From NCBI RefSeq assembly GCF_001889265.1, contig NZ_CP018151.1:2356001-2420000 (forward strand): DNA of 64,000 bases. Reading direction: 5' to 3'. Shown here one piece after another: positions 43,564 through 53,122 of this stretch. The translations under genes were made by a program, and so were the position numbers. The notes beneath the pieces were generated by a model, which had not been told where the DNA came from, did not search any database, and saw only the letters and a list, made by a program, of their open reading frames with translations. The DNA comes from Microbacterium sp. 1.5R (GTDB lineage Bacteria; Actinomycetota; Actinomycetes; Actinomycetales; Microbacteriaceae). Numbering within the stretch: the stretch's first letter is position 1; the number at the start of each line of letters is the position of its first letter.

Positions 43564-44883
43564 ATGAACAGATACGCCGTCATCGGTGCAGGTCCGTCGG
43601 GCCTCGCCGCTGCTCGGGCGCTGACGAAGCGCGGTATCGGGATCGACGGATACGAGGCCTCGACCGGCGTGGGCGGCCTGTGGGACATCGACAACCCCCG
43701 CAGCACGATGTACGAGTCTGCGCATCTGATCTCGTCGCGCACGACGACCGAGTTCGCCGAGTACCCCATGCGTTCGACCGTCGACTACCCCGGCCATCGG
43801 ACGCTGCGACAGTACTTCGAGGACTATGCCGAGCACTTCGGTCTCACCGGGCTCTTCCGGTTCGAGACGACCGTCACGCGGCTCGAGCCGCGGGACGACG
43901 GCTGGGATCTCACGAGCTCGGGGCCCGACGGCGAAGAGACCCGGTGGTACGCCGGCGTCGTGCTCGCGAACGGCACGCTCGCCGAACCGAACGTGCCGAC
44001 CTTCGCCGGAGAATTCAGCGGCGAGCTCATGCACACGAGCGAGTACAGGTCGGCCGCACAGCTCACCGGCCGGCGTGTGTTGCTGATCGGAGCGGGGAAC
44101 TCGGGGTGCGACATCGCGGTGGATGCCGTGCACCACGCCTCCTCGGTCGACATGAGCGTCCGCCGCGGCTATTACTTCGTCCCGCGCTATCTGTTCGGCA
44201 GGCCGAGCGACACCCTGAATCAGGGCCGTCCCCTGCCCGCGCGCGTCAAGCAGGCGGTCGACAGCCGGGTGCTCCGGGCGTTCACCGGCGACCCTGCGCG
44301 CTTCGGTTTCCCGAAGCCCGACTACCGCATCCACGAGGCTCATCCGATCGTCAACACGATGATCCTCAATCACCTCGGGCAGGGGGACCTGCGTATCCGC
44401 CCCGATGTTGAGCGCCTCGACGGCACGACCGTGCGCTTCCGGGACGGGACGTCCGACGACTACGATCTGCTCCTGCTCGCGACCGGATACCGGCTCGACT
44501 ACCCGTTCGTCGACCCACAGCACCTGCACTGGAGCGGCGCGGCACCACGGCTGTTCCTCCACGTCTTCCCCGCATCGTTCAACGGTCTCTTCGTGATGGG
44601 CATGATCGAGGCGTCCGGCATCGGCTGGCAGGGGCGGTACGAGCAGGCGGAGCTGCTGGCCGCATACCTGGACGCGGCGGAGAACGATCCGCCTCGGGCG
44701 GTGCGATTCCGCGATCGGGTGACCTCCGAGCCGTGGCCCGATCTGACCGGCGGCTACCGATATCTGCGCCTCGACCGCATGGCCTACTACGTGAACAAGG
44801 ACGCATATCGGGGTGCGGTGCGACGCGAGCGATCAGCGCTCGAGCGGCCGCACCCCGAGCACGCTCACATCCGCACCCCGTAA
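43564..44883 (+). CDS. Flavin-containing monooxygenase
   Basis: 439 residues from the ATG at 43564 (RBS GGGAG). N-terminal FAD motif GAGPSGLAAARAL, second Rossmann motif GAGNSGCDIAVDAV for NADPH, FMO-type FAGEFSGELMHTSEY (F-x-G...H...Y) and LLATGYRLDYP. It oxygenates N- or S-containing or ketone substrates; the substrate is unknown. The next gene's promoter begins at its stop codon. Confidence 0.9.
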   Translation: MNRYAVIGAGPSGLAAARALTKRGIGIDGYEASTGVGGLWDIDNPRSTMYESAHLISSRTTTEFAEYPMRSTVDYPGHRTLRQYFEDYAEHFGLTGLFRFETTVTRLEPRDDGWDLTSSGPDGEETRWYAGVVLANGTLAEPNVPTFAGEFSGELMHTSEYRSAAQLTGRRVLLIGAGNSGCDIAVDAVHHASSVDMSVRRGYYFVPRYLFGRPSDTLNQGRPLPARVKQAVDSRVLRAFTGDPARFGFPKPDYRIHEAHPIVNTMILNHLGQGDLRIRPDVERLDGTTVRFRDGTSDDYDLLLLATGYRLDYPFVDPQHLHWSGAAPRLFLHVFPASFNGLFVMGMIEASGIGWQGRYEQAELLAAYLDAAENDPPRAVRFRDRVTSEPWPDLTGGYRYLRLDRMAYYVNKDAYRGAVRRERSALERPHPEHAHIRTP

Positions 44884-44886
44884 CGT
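44881..44886 (+). promoter_or_regulatory. Leaderless -10 box (TAACGT)
   Basis: TAACGT, seven bases before the GTG at 44894; it includes the stop codon of the monooxygenase gene. Confidence 0.5.
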
Positions 44887-44893
44887 GGGGCGA

Positions 44894-45643
44894 GTGCAGA
44901 AGAAGCGTGGTCGTCGTGTCCTGAAAGTGATCCTCTGGGGAGTCGTCGGCGTCCTCGTGATCGGCATCGTCGGAATACTCGCCTGGAGCCAGATCGGCGT
45001 CATGTCGGCCGAGAAGGATCCGCTCGCCAGCGTCGAGGACAACTCCGCCATCCATGTCGAGGACACCGAGCAGGGGATCGTGCTCACCCCGGCCGACGGC
45101 GAATCAGACCTCGGCCTGGTGTTCGTGCCCGGTGCGAAGGTCGATCCGTGGGCGTACGCACCGATACTGCAGAGCCTCGCCGAAGAGGGCGTCACGGTGG
45201 TGATCACCCGCCCGTGGCTGAACCTCGCGTTCTTCGATCTGCGCGGTCTCGACTCCTTCACCTCTGCGGCCCCCGACATCGATGACTGGGCGGTCGGCGG
45301 ACACTCGCTGGGCGGCGTGCGCGCGTGCCAGCTCGCCGCGGATGCCGAGGCACTCGTGCTGTTCGGCTCCTACTGTGCGACGGACGTGTCGGACACCGAT
45401 CTCGCCGTTCTCAGCATCTCGGGCAGCGAGGACGGACTGTCGACGCCCGAGAAGATCGCCGATGCTCGTGACCTCCTGCCGGCCGACGCCGAGATGGTCG
45501 AGATCGAGGGAGCGTCGCACGCGTCGTTCGGCGACTACGGGCCCCAGGCCGGTGACGGCGAGCCGACGATCTCGAGCGACGAGATGCACGCACAGGTCTC
45601 TGAGATCCTCGATGCCTTCATGGCGGACGTCGCCGCGCGCTGA
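44894..45643 (+). CDS. Membrane-anchored alpha/beta hydrolase
   Basis: 249 residues. A basic N-terminus (KKRGRR), one transmembrane helix (VILWGVVGVLVIGIVGILAW) and an extracytoplasmic alpha/beta-hydrolase domain (family like PF12695). The nucleophile elbow is GGHSLGGVRA, the acid probably SGSEDG, and the histidine GASHASFG. The substrate is unknown. GTG 44894 is chosen for the leaderless box; the frame is open to 44813. Confidence 0.82.
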   Translation: MQKKRGRRVLKVILWGVVGVLVIGIVGILAWSQIGVMSAEKDPLASVEDNSAIHVEDTEQGIVLTPADGESDLGLVFVPGAKVDPWAYAPILQSLAEEGVTVVITRPWLNLAFFDLRGLDSFTSAAPDIDDWAVGGHSLGGVRACQLAADAEALVLFGSYCATDVSDTDLAVLSISGSEDGLSTPEKIADARDLLPADAEMVEIEGASHASFGDYGPQAGDGEPTISSDEMHAQVSEILDAFMADVAAR

Positions 45644-45662
45644 GCAGCGTCGACTGCTCCGC

Positions 45663-46520
45663 TCAGCCGATGACGGGGTCGAGCAGCGGATGCAGGTGCC
45701 GTGTGCCCAGCACGGATGCCGCCGCGCGTGAGCCCGCAGCGAGGGCGTCCGGAACGCAGGCCCCCGAGAGCCGGGCATCGAGGACGCCGGCCAGGAACGC
45801 GTCGCCCGCGCCGTTGGTGTCGACGACATCGACCGGCACGGCTGCGACACGGTGTTCGGTGCCGTCTGCGTCGATCGCGACCGCCCCGTCGGCGCCCAGG
45901 GTGCACACGGCGAGCGAGGCGCCGCCAGCGACGCATGACCGGAGGAAGCGCACCGGGTCGGCCAGACGGTCGGCGTTGCAGAACACGGCCTGCGCTGCAG
46001 CGAGGAAGGGCCGGTGGAACTCGGATTCGCCGTCGTAGTCGTGCACGTCGACCCAGATCGGGCGCCCGGTCGCGACGGCCGCGGGGAGGAGTCGCAGCGG
46101 CTCGGCCGCGAGGTCGAGCACGATCACCTCAGCGCCGCTCATCGCGGTGTGCAGAGCTGAGTCATCTCTCCCGTCCGTCGCCGAGGGGGACGCGAGATAC
46201 AGCGAGACTCGCTTGCCCTCGCGGGTCATGAGGTTCAGATGGCGCTCGGTGGCGTCGCCCGTTCCCCACCGCGCACGCACACCGGCATGTGCGAGCGCAT
46301 CGCGCACGCGGTGTCCCGGTTCATCCGCCGCGGTGAGGGCGTACAGCAGAGCGGAGCGCCCGAGCGAGGCGAGCGTGAGGGCCTTCCCCGCGCTCGTGCC
46401 GCCGACGGTCTCCCAGGTCTCCTCGGCGAACTGCATGTGCGGCACCGGCTCAGGCAATCGATCGAGCACGACGATCGAGTTCCACGATGCCGGTCCGGCT
46501 ATGAAGACGGTGGCGGTCAT
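45663..46520 (-). CDS. PfkB-family carbohydrate kinase
   Basis: 285 residues from the ATG at 46518-46520. Ribokinase-fold motifs: GGTSAGKALTLASLG near the N-terminus and the anion hole/catalytic Asp VVDTNGAGDAFLAG near the C-terminus. It phosphorylates a sugar or nucleoside. It is last gene of the minus-strand block, after the deacetylase (29-base gap). Ribose or a nucleoside is plausible given the salvage genes upstream, but not provable. Confidence 0.88.
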   Translation of the reverse strand: MTATVFIAGPASWNSIVVLDRLPEPVPHMQFAEETWETVGGTSAGKALTLASLGRSALLYALTAADEPGHRVRDALAHAGVRARWGTGDATERHLNLMTREGKRVSLYLASPSATDGRDDSALHTAMSGAEVIVLDLAAEPLRLLPAAVATGRPIWVDVHDYDGESEFHRPFLAAAQAVFCNADRLADPVRFLRSCVAGGASLAVCTLGADGAVAIDADGTEHRVAAVPVDVVDTNGAGDAFLAGVLDARLSGACVPDALAAGSRAAASVLGTRHLHPLLDPVIG

Positions 46521-46549
46521 GAGTACATCCTGCCGTCCGAGACCCCGGT

Positions 46550-47653
46550 TCAGCCGATCCGCTTGATGAGCGAGTCCAACCCCATGCCGTAGTCGATCCG
46601 CACGACGGGCAGGGCGAGCTTGTCCGTGCCGATCTCGACATACCCGGGCTCGATGGTCCGCGCCATCTCGAACCCGGCCTGAGCGACGCCCTGCTTCGAC
46701 GTGTCGTCGAAGTGACCGAACGGATACGCGATCACCTCGCGCACCCCGAGCACGTCGGCGGATGCGTTCAGATCGGCGGCGATCTCGTCCGCCGTCCAGT
46801 TCACCATCCGGCCCTTGCCGTTGTCGCCGGCCTGATGCATGTCGTGCGTGTGAGATCTGCGAAGGACGTACATCGACGGCGCGGGGTCCTGGCGGTCTGC
46901 GGTGATCATGAACGAGGTCGACAGCAGCCTGTGCGCATCGATCACCGGAACCGCGAGGTCGAACCAACTCTGGTCGGCGTCGTCGTCGGTGATGATCACC
47001 GAACGAGCAGGCAGCGACAGTCGACCGTCGATGAACGCGCTGAGCTCATCCCAGGTCGGCAGGTAGAAGCCCGTCGTCGCGATGTGGTTCATCTGCGCCT
47101 CGAAGTCGCCGATGTACGCGTAGTTGCCGCGGAGCCAGCCGGTCTCGCCCTCGGGGTTCGAGGTGAACTGGTGGTACATCAGGATCGGGACCTGCACGTC
47201 CGCCGCGGCATTCGCCTCGGGCGTCGTCCACGCCGCGAAGAGCTCGATCTGCTGATCGACGCACACGACGGGGTCGGCTCCGTTGATCCGCGCGGCGACC
47301 GTGCCCCCGGCGGCATCCGCTGCGGTCGAGTACCAGCCGGCGAACACCCGACCGTCCTGCGCCGGTATCGGAAGCGCCACGTACAGTGCGTCCTGCCGCT
47401 GCAGCATCGGTTCCTGCGGCGCACCGTCGCCGATGAAGCTCACCGCGCACGCGAGCGGGTCGCCGGCATCCGCGACGAGCTGCTGCGCGGGTGTCAGCGG
47501 ACGCTCGATGGCGTCGCCGCCCGCTCGCGGCACGAGCACCTCGGGCACTCGGGTCGACCATGAGAAGGCCGCGACTGCACCGCCGACGACGATGACGACG
47601 GCGCTGACGATCACTGCGACGCCGATACGGCGTCGCTTCCCCCCGGAAGCCAT
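46550..47653 (-). CDS. Membrane-anchored polysaccharide deacetylase (NodB homology)
   Basis: 367 residues. N-terminal transmembrane anchor (about 10-30), an extracytoplasmic stretch with a GWYSTAADAAGGTV-type (SHA repeat-like) region, then the NodB domain from VPILMYHQFTSN. Metal motifs: ITDDDADQS (in place of TFDDG), SHTHDMH (H-T-x-x-x-H) and YPFGHFDD. It deacetylates cell-wall or surface N-acetyl sugars. It starts three bases before the add stop, so it is probably cotranscribed. Confidence 0.87.
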   Translation of the reverse strand: MASGGKRRRIGVAVIVSAVVIVVGGAVAAFSWSTRVPEVLVPRAGGDAIERPLTPAQQLVADAGDPLACAVSFIGDGAPQEPMLQRQDALYVALPIPAQDGRVFAGWYSTAADAAGGTVAARINGADPVVCVDQQIELFAAWTTPEANAAADVQVPILMYHQFTSNPEGETGWLRGNYAYIGDFEAQMNHIATTGFYLPTWDELSAFIDGRLSLPARSVIITDDDADQSWFDLAVPVIDAHRLLSTSFMITADRQDPAPSMYVLRRSHTHDMHQAGDNGKGRMVNWTADEIAADLNASADVLGVREVIAYPFGHFDDTSKQGVAQAGFEMARTIEPGYVEIGTDKLALPVVRIDYGMGLDSLIKRIG

Positions 47654-47656
47654 GAT

Positions 47657-48772
47657 CTAGATGTCGAATCCGTCGGCGATCATCTCGACAAGCTCCTCGC
47701 GCTCCTCGACGGGCAGAAAGGCTCCGGCCGCCGCGTTGAACTGGAAGGTCTCGAGATCGTCGAGATCGTACTCGAACGCCTCGACCAGGAGCGACAGCTC
47801 CCGGGTGAGCGAGGTCGCGCTCATGGTGCGGTTGTCGACGTTGACCGTCACGGCGAAGCCGAGCTGGTAGAGCAGGTCGAAGGGATGGTCGGCGAGCGTG
47901 TTGCCCCACGACGCGATCGCGCCGGTCTGCAGATTCGACGACGGGGACAGCTCGAGCGGGATCTCTCGGTCTCGCACCCAGCGGGCGAGGTCGCCGAACT
48001 GGACCTGTACCTCGTCGCCCTCCTGCGTGATGACCTGCAGGTCCTCGGCGATGCGCACGCCGTGGCCGAGTCGCAGCGCTCGCCCGTCGATGAGCGCCGA
48101 GCGGATCGAGTCCGGCCCGGCAGCCTCCCCCGCGTGGACGGTCACAGGGAAGAAGTTCTCCGCGAGGTAGTCGAAGGCGGCGCGATGGTTCGACGCCGGG
48201 AATCCGTCCTCGGGACCGGCGATGTCGAAGCCGACGACCCCTCGTCCGCGGAAGCCGACGGCGAGCTCGGCGATCTCGCGCGAGCGGTCTGTGTGGCGCA
48301 TGGCGGTGATCAGCTGACCGACGCGGATGCTGTGGCCGTCGCGATCCGCGGCGTCCTCACCCTCCTCGATCCCCTGCTGCACAGCCTCGACGGTCTGCTC
48401 GAGGGTGAGCCCACGCGTGAGATGCTGCTCGGGCGCCCAGCGCACCTCGCCGTAGATCACGCCGTCGTGCGCGAGATCCTGCACGAACTCGCGAGCGACA
48501 CGGGTCAGGCCCTCCTGCGTCTGCATCACAGCCGTGGTCAGCTCGAAGGTCTTGAGGTACTCCACCAGCGACCCCGAGTCGCCCTGCTTCGCGATCCACC
48601 TGCCGAGAGCGGCCGGCTTCGATTCGGGAACCTCGAGCCCGATCACATCCGCCAGCTCGATGATCGTCGAGGGTCGCACCGCGCCGTCGAGATGGTCGTG
48701 CAGCGACACCTTGGGAAGGCTGCGCAGGGATGCCCCCTGGATGGTGACATCGCCGTTCGCGTCGATCGACAT
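47657..48772 (-). CDS. add: Adenosine deaminase
   Basis: 371 residues. It converts adenosine to inosine. The zinc-binding N-terminus is VSLHDHLDGAVRPST (His 25, His 27). VHAGEAAGP (catalytic His/Glu) and the VNVDNRTMS loop follow. RBS GAGGA precedes the ATG; a TAGCCT box at 48807-48812 gives it a probable own promoter despite sitting downstream of deoA. Confidence 0.95.
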   Translation of the reverse strand: MSIDANGDVTIQGASLRSLPKVSLHDHLDGAVRPSTIIELADVIGLEVPESKPAALGRWIAKQGDSGSLVEYLKTFELTTAVMQTQEGLTRVAREFVQDLAHDGVIYGEVRWAPEQHLTRGLTLEQTVEAVQQGIEEGEDAADRDGHSIRVGQLITAMRHTDRSREIAELAVGFRGRGVVGFDIAGPEDGFPASNHRAAFDYLAENFFPVTVHAGEAAGPDSIRSALIDGRALRLGHGVRIAEDLQVITQEGDEVQVQFGDLARWVRDREIPLELSPSSNLQTGAIASWGNTLADHPFDLLYQLGFAVTVNVDNRTMSATSLTRELSLLVEAFEYDLDDLETFQFNAAAGAFLPVEEREELVEMIADGFDI

Positions 48773-48824
48773 GGGGATTCCTCTCGGTCGCGGATTCGCT
48801 CTGTTCAGGCTAGCGGTCGGCGGA

Positions 48825-50117
48825 TCAGGCCGTGATGCGCTCCCGCACGATCGGCCCTGCGGCCGGAGCCTCGTCGCCGATCGCCCAGGACCCCTCGAGC
48901 GCCTCGAGAGCGCGGGGGAACCGAGCCTCGTCGGCTGCCGAGAGCGTGAACAAGGGCTGTCCGGCCGCTACTCGATCACCGGGCTTGGCGTGCAGGTCGA
49001 TCCCGGCCTCGAAGATCACCGGGTCCTCAGCCCGCGCGCGCCCCGCACCGAGACGCCACGCCGCGATGCCGAACGGCAGCGCGTCCATCTGCGACACCAC
49101 GCCGTCGCGGGGAGCCGTGACCACATGGGTCTCGCGGGCCGTGGGCAGCGGTGCGTCGGGGTCGCCGCCCTGAGCGCGGATCATGGCCTTCCACCCGTCC
49201 ATCGCGCGTCCGTCGTCGAGAGCGGCCTCCACGTCGGCATCCGGCTGTCCTGCGAGCGAGAGCATCTCGCGCGCCAGGGCGATCGTCAGTTCGCGGACGT
49301 CGGCGGGTCCTCCTCCGGCGAGCACCTCGACGGACTCGCGAACCTCGTTCGCGTTGCCGATCGCGCGACCGAGCGGCACGTTCATGTCCGTGAGGAGGGC
49401 GGTGGTGGCGACGCCGGAGTCCGTGCCGAGTGCGACCATGGTGCGCGCGAGCTCGCGTGCCCGGTCGATGTCCTGCATGAACGCACCGGAGCCGAACTTC
49501 ACGTCGAGCACGAGAGCGTCGGTGCCCTCGGCGATCTTCTTCGACATGATGCTCGAGGCGATCAGCGGGATCGCCTCGACGGTGCCGGTGACGTCGCGCA
49601 GCGCGTAGAGCTTCTTGTCGGCGGGCGCGAGGCCTGAGCCTGCCGCGCAGATCACGGCGCCCACATCGCCCTGCATCTGGGCGAACATCTCCTCGTTGCT
49701 GAGCGCGGCGCGCCAGCCGGGGATCGACTCGAGCTTGTCGAGCGTTCCGCCGGTGTGGCCGAGACCGCGACCGGAGAGCTGCGGGACCGCCACCCCGAAG
49801 ACCGCGACGAGCGGAGCGAGCGGAAGAGTGATCTTGTCGCCGACGCCGCCCGTGGAGTGCTTGTCGACCGTCTTCTTGCCGAGGGTCGCGAAGCTCATCC
49901 GCTCCCCCGACGCGATCATCGCGTCGGTCAGCACGCGGATCTCGTCGCGCTCCATGCCGCGCTGGAAGATCGCCATCGCGAACGACGCCATCTGTGCGTC
50001 CGAGACGTAGCCGCGGGTGTAGGCGTCGACCATCCAGCGCAGCGCCTTCTCGGGCACCGCACCGCCGTCGCGCTTGGCACGGATCACATCGACGGCGTCG
50101 AAGGGCTCAACGCTCAT
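48825..50117 (-). CDS. deoA: Thymidine (pyrimidine-nucleoside) phosphorylase
   Basis: 430 residues from the ATG at 50115-50117. It splits thymidine/uridine with phosphate. KHSTGGVGDKITLPL is the phosphate site, SGRGLGHTGGTLDKLE the substrate loop. The start overlaps the cdd stop (ATGA). Confidence 0.95.
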   Translation of the reverse strand: MSVEPFDAVDVIRAKRDGGAVPEKALRWMVDAYTRGYVSDAQMASFAMAIFQRGMERDEIRVLTDAMIASGERMSFATLGKKTVDKHSTGGVGDKITLPLAPLVAVFGVAVPQLSGRGLGHTGGTLDKLESIPGWRAALSNEEMFAQMQGDVGAVICAAGSGLAPADKKLYALRDVTGTVEAIPLIASSIMSKKIAEGTDALVLDVKFGSGAFMQDIDRARELARTMVALGTDSGVATTALLTDMNVPLGRAIGNANEVRESVEVLAGGGPADVRELTIALAREMLSLAGQPDADVEAALDDGRAMDGWKAMIRAQGGDPDAPLPTARETHVVTAPRDGVVSQMDALPFGIAAWRLGAGRARAEDPVIFEAGIDLHAKPGDRVAAGQPLFTLSAADEARFPRALEALEGSWAIGDEAPAAGPIVRERITA

Positions 50118-50512
50118 CGGGCGTCCTCCAGGTCTCGGGGGCCGAAGGCGTCCGGCAGTACTTCGTCGATGGTCCGGATGCCGGAGACGGTCTCCAGCAG
50201 CATTCCGGGCATCGCGTGTTCGTAGAGCAGCTGACGGCAACGGCCGCACGGCATGATGGTCTGCCCGTCGTTGTTGACGCACACGAAGGCGACGAGCTGG
50301 CCGCCGCCCGACATGTGCAGGTCGCCCACCAGCGCGCACTCGGCGCACAGCGTCACCCCGTACGAGGCGTTCTCGACGTTGCAGCCGGCCACGATGCGGC
50401 CGTCGCCGACGAGCGCGGCGGCTCCGACCCGGTAGCGGGAGTACGGCGCATAGGCCTTGGTCATGGCGTCGGTCGCGACCTGACGGAGCTCGTCCCAGTC
50501 GATGTCTGTCAT
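50114..50512 (-). CDS. cdd: Cytidine deaminase
   Basis: 132 residues, the small homotetrameric type. GCNVENASYG, then LCAECAL (Cys and proton-shuttle Glu) and PCGRCRQLL (two zinc Cys). It deaminates cytidine/deoxycytidine to uridine, feeding deoA. It starts eight bases after the permease stop. Confidence 0.96.
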   Translation of the reverse strand: MTDIDWDELRQVATDAMTKAYAPYSRYRVGAAALVGDGRIVAGCNVENASYGVTLCAECALVGDLHMSGGGQLVAFVCVNNDGQTIMPCGRCRQLLYEHAMPGMLLETVSGIRTIDEVLPDAFGPRDLEDAR

Positions 50513-50519
50513 GTCTCTC

Positions 50520-51806
50520 CTAGGACTTGATGTACGGCTTGCCGCTGGCTGCCGGACCGCGGATCTGACCGGCGAAGCCGGCGACCGCGAGCAGCGTCAC
50601 GACATACGGGAGCATCAGCATGAACTCGCCGGGGATGGGGGTCTTGAGGATCGACAGCAGGTTCTGCAGGTTCGTGGCGAAGCCGAACAGCAGCGCCGCG
50701 AGCGTCGCGCGGATCGGATCCCACCGGCCGAAGATCACCGCGGCGAGGGCGATGAAGCCGAGGCCGGCCGTCATGTCCTTGCCGAACTGCGGCACCGAGA
50801 CCAGCGTGAAGTACGCTCCACCGATTCCGGCGATCGCGCCCGCGAGCAGCACATTCCAGAACCGGGTCGCATTGACCTTGATGCCGACCGTGTCTGCGGC
50901 CTGCGGGTGCTCGCCGACCGCACGCACGCGGAGTCCCCACTTGGTGCGGTAGAGCCCCCAGGCGACGATCGCGACGGTGATGAACATCAGGTACACGATG
51001 AAGGTCTGGTTGAAGAGCACCGGGCCGATGATCGGGATGTCGCTCAGCAGCGGGATCTCGATGCGGCTGAAGCGCACCGGCGTGTTGAGGGCGGCCTCGT
51101 TCGGCGCGAGCAGTGCGCCGTAGAGGAATCCGGTGAGGCCGCTGACGAGCACGTTGAGCACGACTCCGACGATGACCTGCTCGACGAGGTACTTGATCGC
51201 GAATGCGGCCAGCACCGCGGCGACGAGCACGCCGCCCAGCATCGCTCCGAGGAGTCCGATGAACGGGCTGCCCGTGACGCTCGAGAGCAGAGCGGCCGCG
51301 AACGCTCCGAGCAGGAGCTGACCCTCGATCGCGACGTTGACCACACCCGCGCGCTCGCCGATGACGCCGCCGAGCGCGCCGAACACGAGCGGGACGGAGA
51401 GCGAGACGGCTCCGAAGAGCAGGCTGCTGACGGGCACGAGTCCACCCGCGCCCGCCCAGACGAGGAACCCGAAGACGGCGAGCACGCTGAACGCGATCAC
51501 CAGCCAGATCGACGGCTTGCGATACGACCACGCCCGAAGGAACGCGAGCACCGACAGCAGCGCGAGGATCACGATCACGACCCAGCTGGTCGGCCCGGTC
51601 GGCAGAGCGATATCGGGCAGTGCGAACGGCGACGACGGGTCGTTCAGCCGGAAGCTGCTGGTGCCGCTGCGAGGCACGAGCAGGAAGAGGAGCGCCAGCA
51701 GCACCGTGGCTGCGGCGAGGACGATCGGCGCCTTCAGGTGCCGCTCGCGCACGGTGGCGAGCTGCACGGTTCCGTCGGCGGCTTCGCTCTGGACGAGGGA
51801 GGTCAT
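50520..51806 (-). CDS. Nucleoside ABC transporter permease 2 (BmpA/Nup type)
   Basis: 428 residues from the ATG at 51804-51806; the longer frame is antisense shadow. It has about ten hydrophobic segments and the branched-chain/nucleoside permease motif VVNVAIEGQLLLGA (E-G-x family signature) and GVGEHP-like VGEHPQAADTVGI. It pairs with the upstream permease (its start overlaps that gene's stop). Confidence 0.93.
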   Translation of the reverse strand: MTSLVQSEAADGTVQLATVRERHLKAPIVLAAATVLLALLFLLVPRSGTSSFRLNDPSSPFALPDIALPTGPTSWVVIVILALLSVLAFLRAWSYRKPSIWLVIAFSVLAVFGFLVWAGAGGLVPVSSLLFGAVSLSVPLVFGALGGVIGERAGVVNVAIEGQLLLGAFAAALLSSVTGSPFIGLLGAMLGGVLVAAVLAAFAIKYLVEQVIVGVVLNVLVSGLTGFLYGALLAPNEAALNTPVRFSRIEIPLLSDIPIIGPVLFNQTFIVYLMFITVAIVAWGLYRTKWGLRVRAVGEHPQAADTVGIKVNATRFWNVLLAGAIAGIGGAYFTLVSVPQFGKDMTAGLGFIALAAVIFGRWDPIRATLAALLFGFATNLQNLLSILKTPIPGEFMLMLPYVVTLLAVAGFAGQIRGPAASGKPYIKS

Positions 51807-53122
51807 GCGGTCACCGCCTTCTTCGCGGCTTTGGCTCTCGCCTTGGCCGCCTTCTCCGCGTCGGTCTTGGGAAGGAAGAACACCGTGCGCAGCAGCGGCG
51901 GCGCGGCGATGAACAGCACGACGAGCGACTGCACGACGAGCACGATGTCGACCGGGATGTCCTGAGCCTGCATCGAGAACGAGCCTGCCTTCAGTGCGCC
52001 GAACAGGATGCCGGCCGCGAACGTGCCCCAGGCGCGACTGCGGCCGAGCAGTGCGACCGTGATGGCGTCGAAGCCGATGCCGGCGTCGATCGTCTCGGTG
52101 ATGCCGGTCGTGACGGCGCCCTGCACCTGGTTCATGCCCGCGAGACCGGCGAGACCACCGGCGAGGAGCATGGCGTAGACGTAGACGCGCTGGACGCTGA
52201 TGCCTGCCGCACGCGCGGCGTGCGGGTTCTCGCCCACGGCGCGCATCCGCATGCCGAGGGAGGAGCGCTCGATCAGCCACCAGACGAACAGGGTCGCGAT
52301 GATGACGATCACGAATCCGAGGTCGAGCAGAGGGAACTGCGGGCCGAGGAGCGAGGGGAACTGCGCGCTCTCAGGAGTGGCATAGCCGAGCGCCTGGTTC
52401 GTTCCGGGCTTCTGGAGCAGTCCGGGGGTGCGGATCATCCACAGCAGCAGGTAGTACGCCACATAGTTGAGCATGATCGTGAGGATGACCTCGTGGGCGC
52501 CCGTGCGTGCCTTCAGCAGACCGGCGATCGCCCCCCACAGCGCACCACCGGCGATGCCGGCGATCAGCGTCACGGGGATGTGCAGCCAGAACGGCAGGTC
52601 GAGCTGGAAAGTGAGGAGTCCTGCCGCGGCGACGCCGATCAGCATCTGGCCGCGGGCACCGATGTTGAACAGACCGACGCGGAACGCGAGGGCGACACCG
52701 AGACCGGCGGCGATCAGCGGCGCGGCGAATCCGAGAGTATTGGTCAGCGGACGGATCTGAGCGGCGAAGTCCGCACCTCGTGCGTTGAAGATCGCTCCGC
52801 GGAACAGCGCCTCATAGCCGTTGTAGACGGCGTTCCATGCGGCGGCGATCGTGTCGGTCGGACGCGAGAAGAAGTACCCGGAGGCCTCGATCACGTCTTC
52901 GTTGGTGAAGGCGATGAGGATGCCGCCGACCACCAGCGCGAGGAAGATCGCGAGGATCGTCGTGACGGCGCTGCCGCGGAGCATCTCCTTGAGGATCACG
53001 TTGCCGCGCGGCGGCGGCGGGACGTCACCCGTGTCGCGCTGCGTCGTGGTCGTGTTCAGCGAGAGCTGGTCGCCGGACACGTCGCCCGCCGGTCCACTCC
53101 CCTGTGGCGTGATACCGCTCAT
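51803..53122 (-). CDS. Nucleoside ABC transporter permease 1 (BmpA/Nup type)
   Basis: 439 residues. A Pro/Thr-rich cytoplasmic N-terminus of about 50 residues, then eight to ten membrane segments with GLFNIGARGQMLIGV and AVGENPHAARAAGI, the family marks. The start overlaps the ATPase stop (ATGA). Confidence 0.93.
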   Translation of the reverse strand: MSGITPQGSGPAGDVSGDQLSLNTTTTQRDTGDVPPPPRGNVILKEMLRGSAVTTILAIFLALVVGGILIAFTNEDVIEASGYFFSRPTDTIAAAWNAVYNGYEALFRGAIFNARGADFAAQIRPLTNTLGFAAPLIAAGLGVALAFRVGLFNIGARGQMLIGVAAAGLLTFQLDLPFWLHIPVTLIAGIAGGALWGAIAGLLKARTGAHEVILTIMLNYVAYYLLLWMIRTPGLLQKPGTNQALGYATPESAQFPSLLGPQFPLLDLGFVIVIIATLFVWWLIERSSLGMRMRAVGENPHAARAAGISVQRVYVYAMLLAGGLAGLAGMNQVQGAVTTGITETIDAGIGFDAITVALLGRSRAWGTFAAGILFGALKAGSFSMQAQDIPVDIVLVVQSLVVLFIAAPPLLRTVFFLPKTDAEKAAKARAKAAKKAVTA

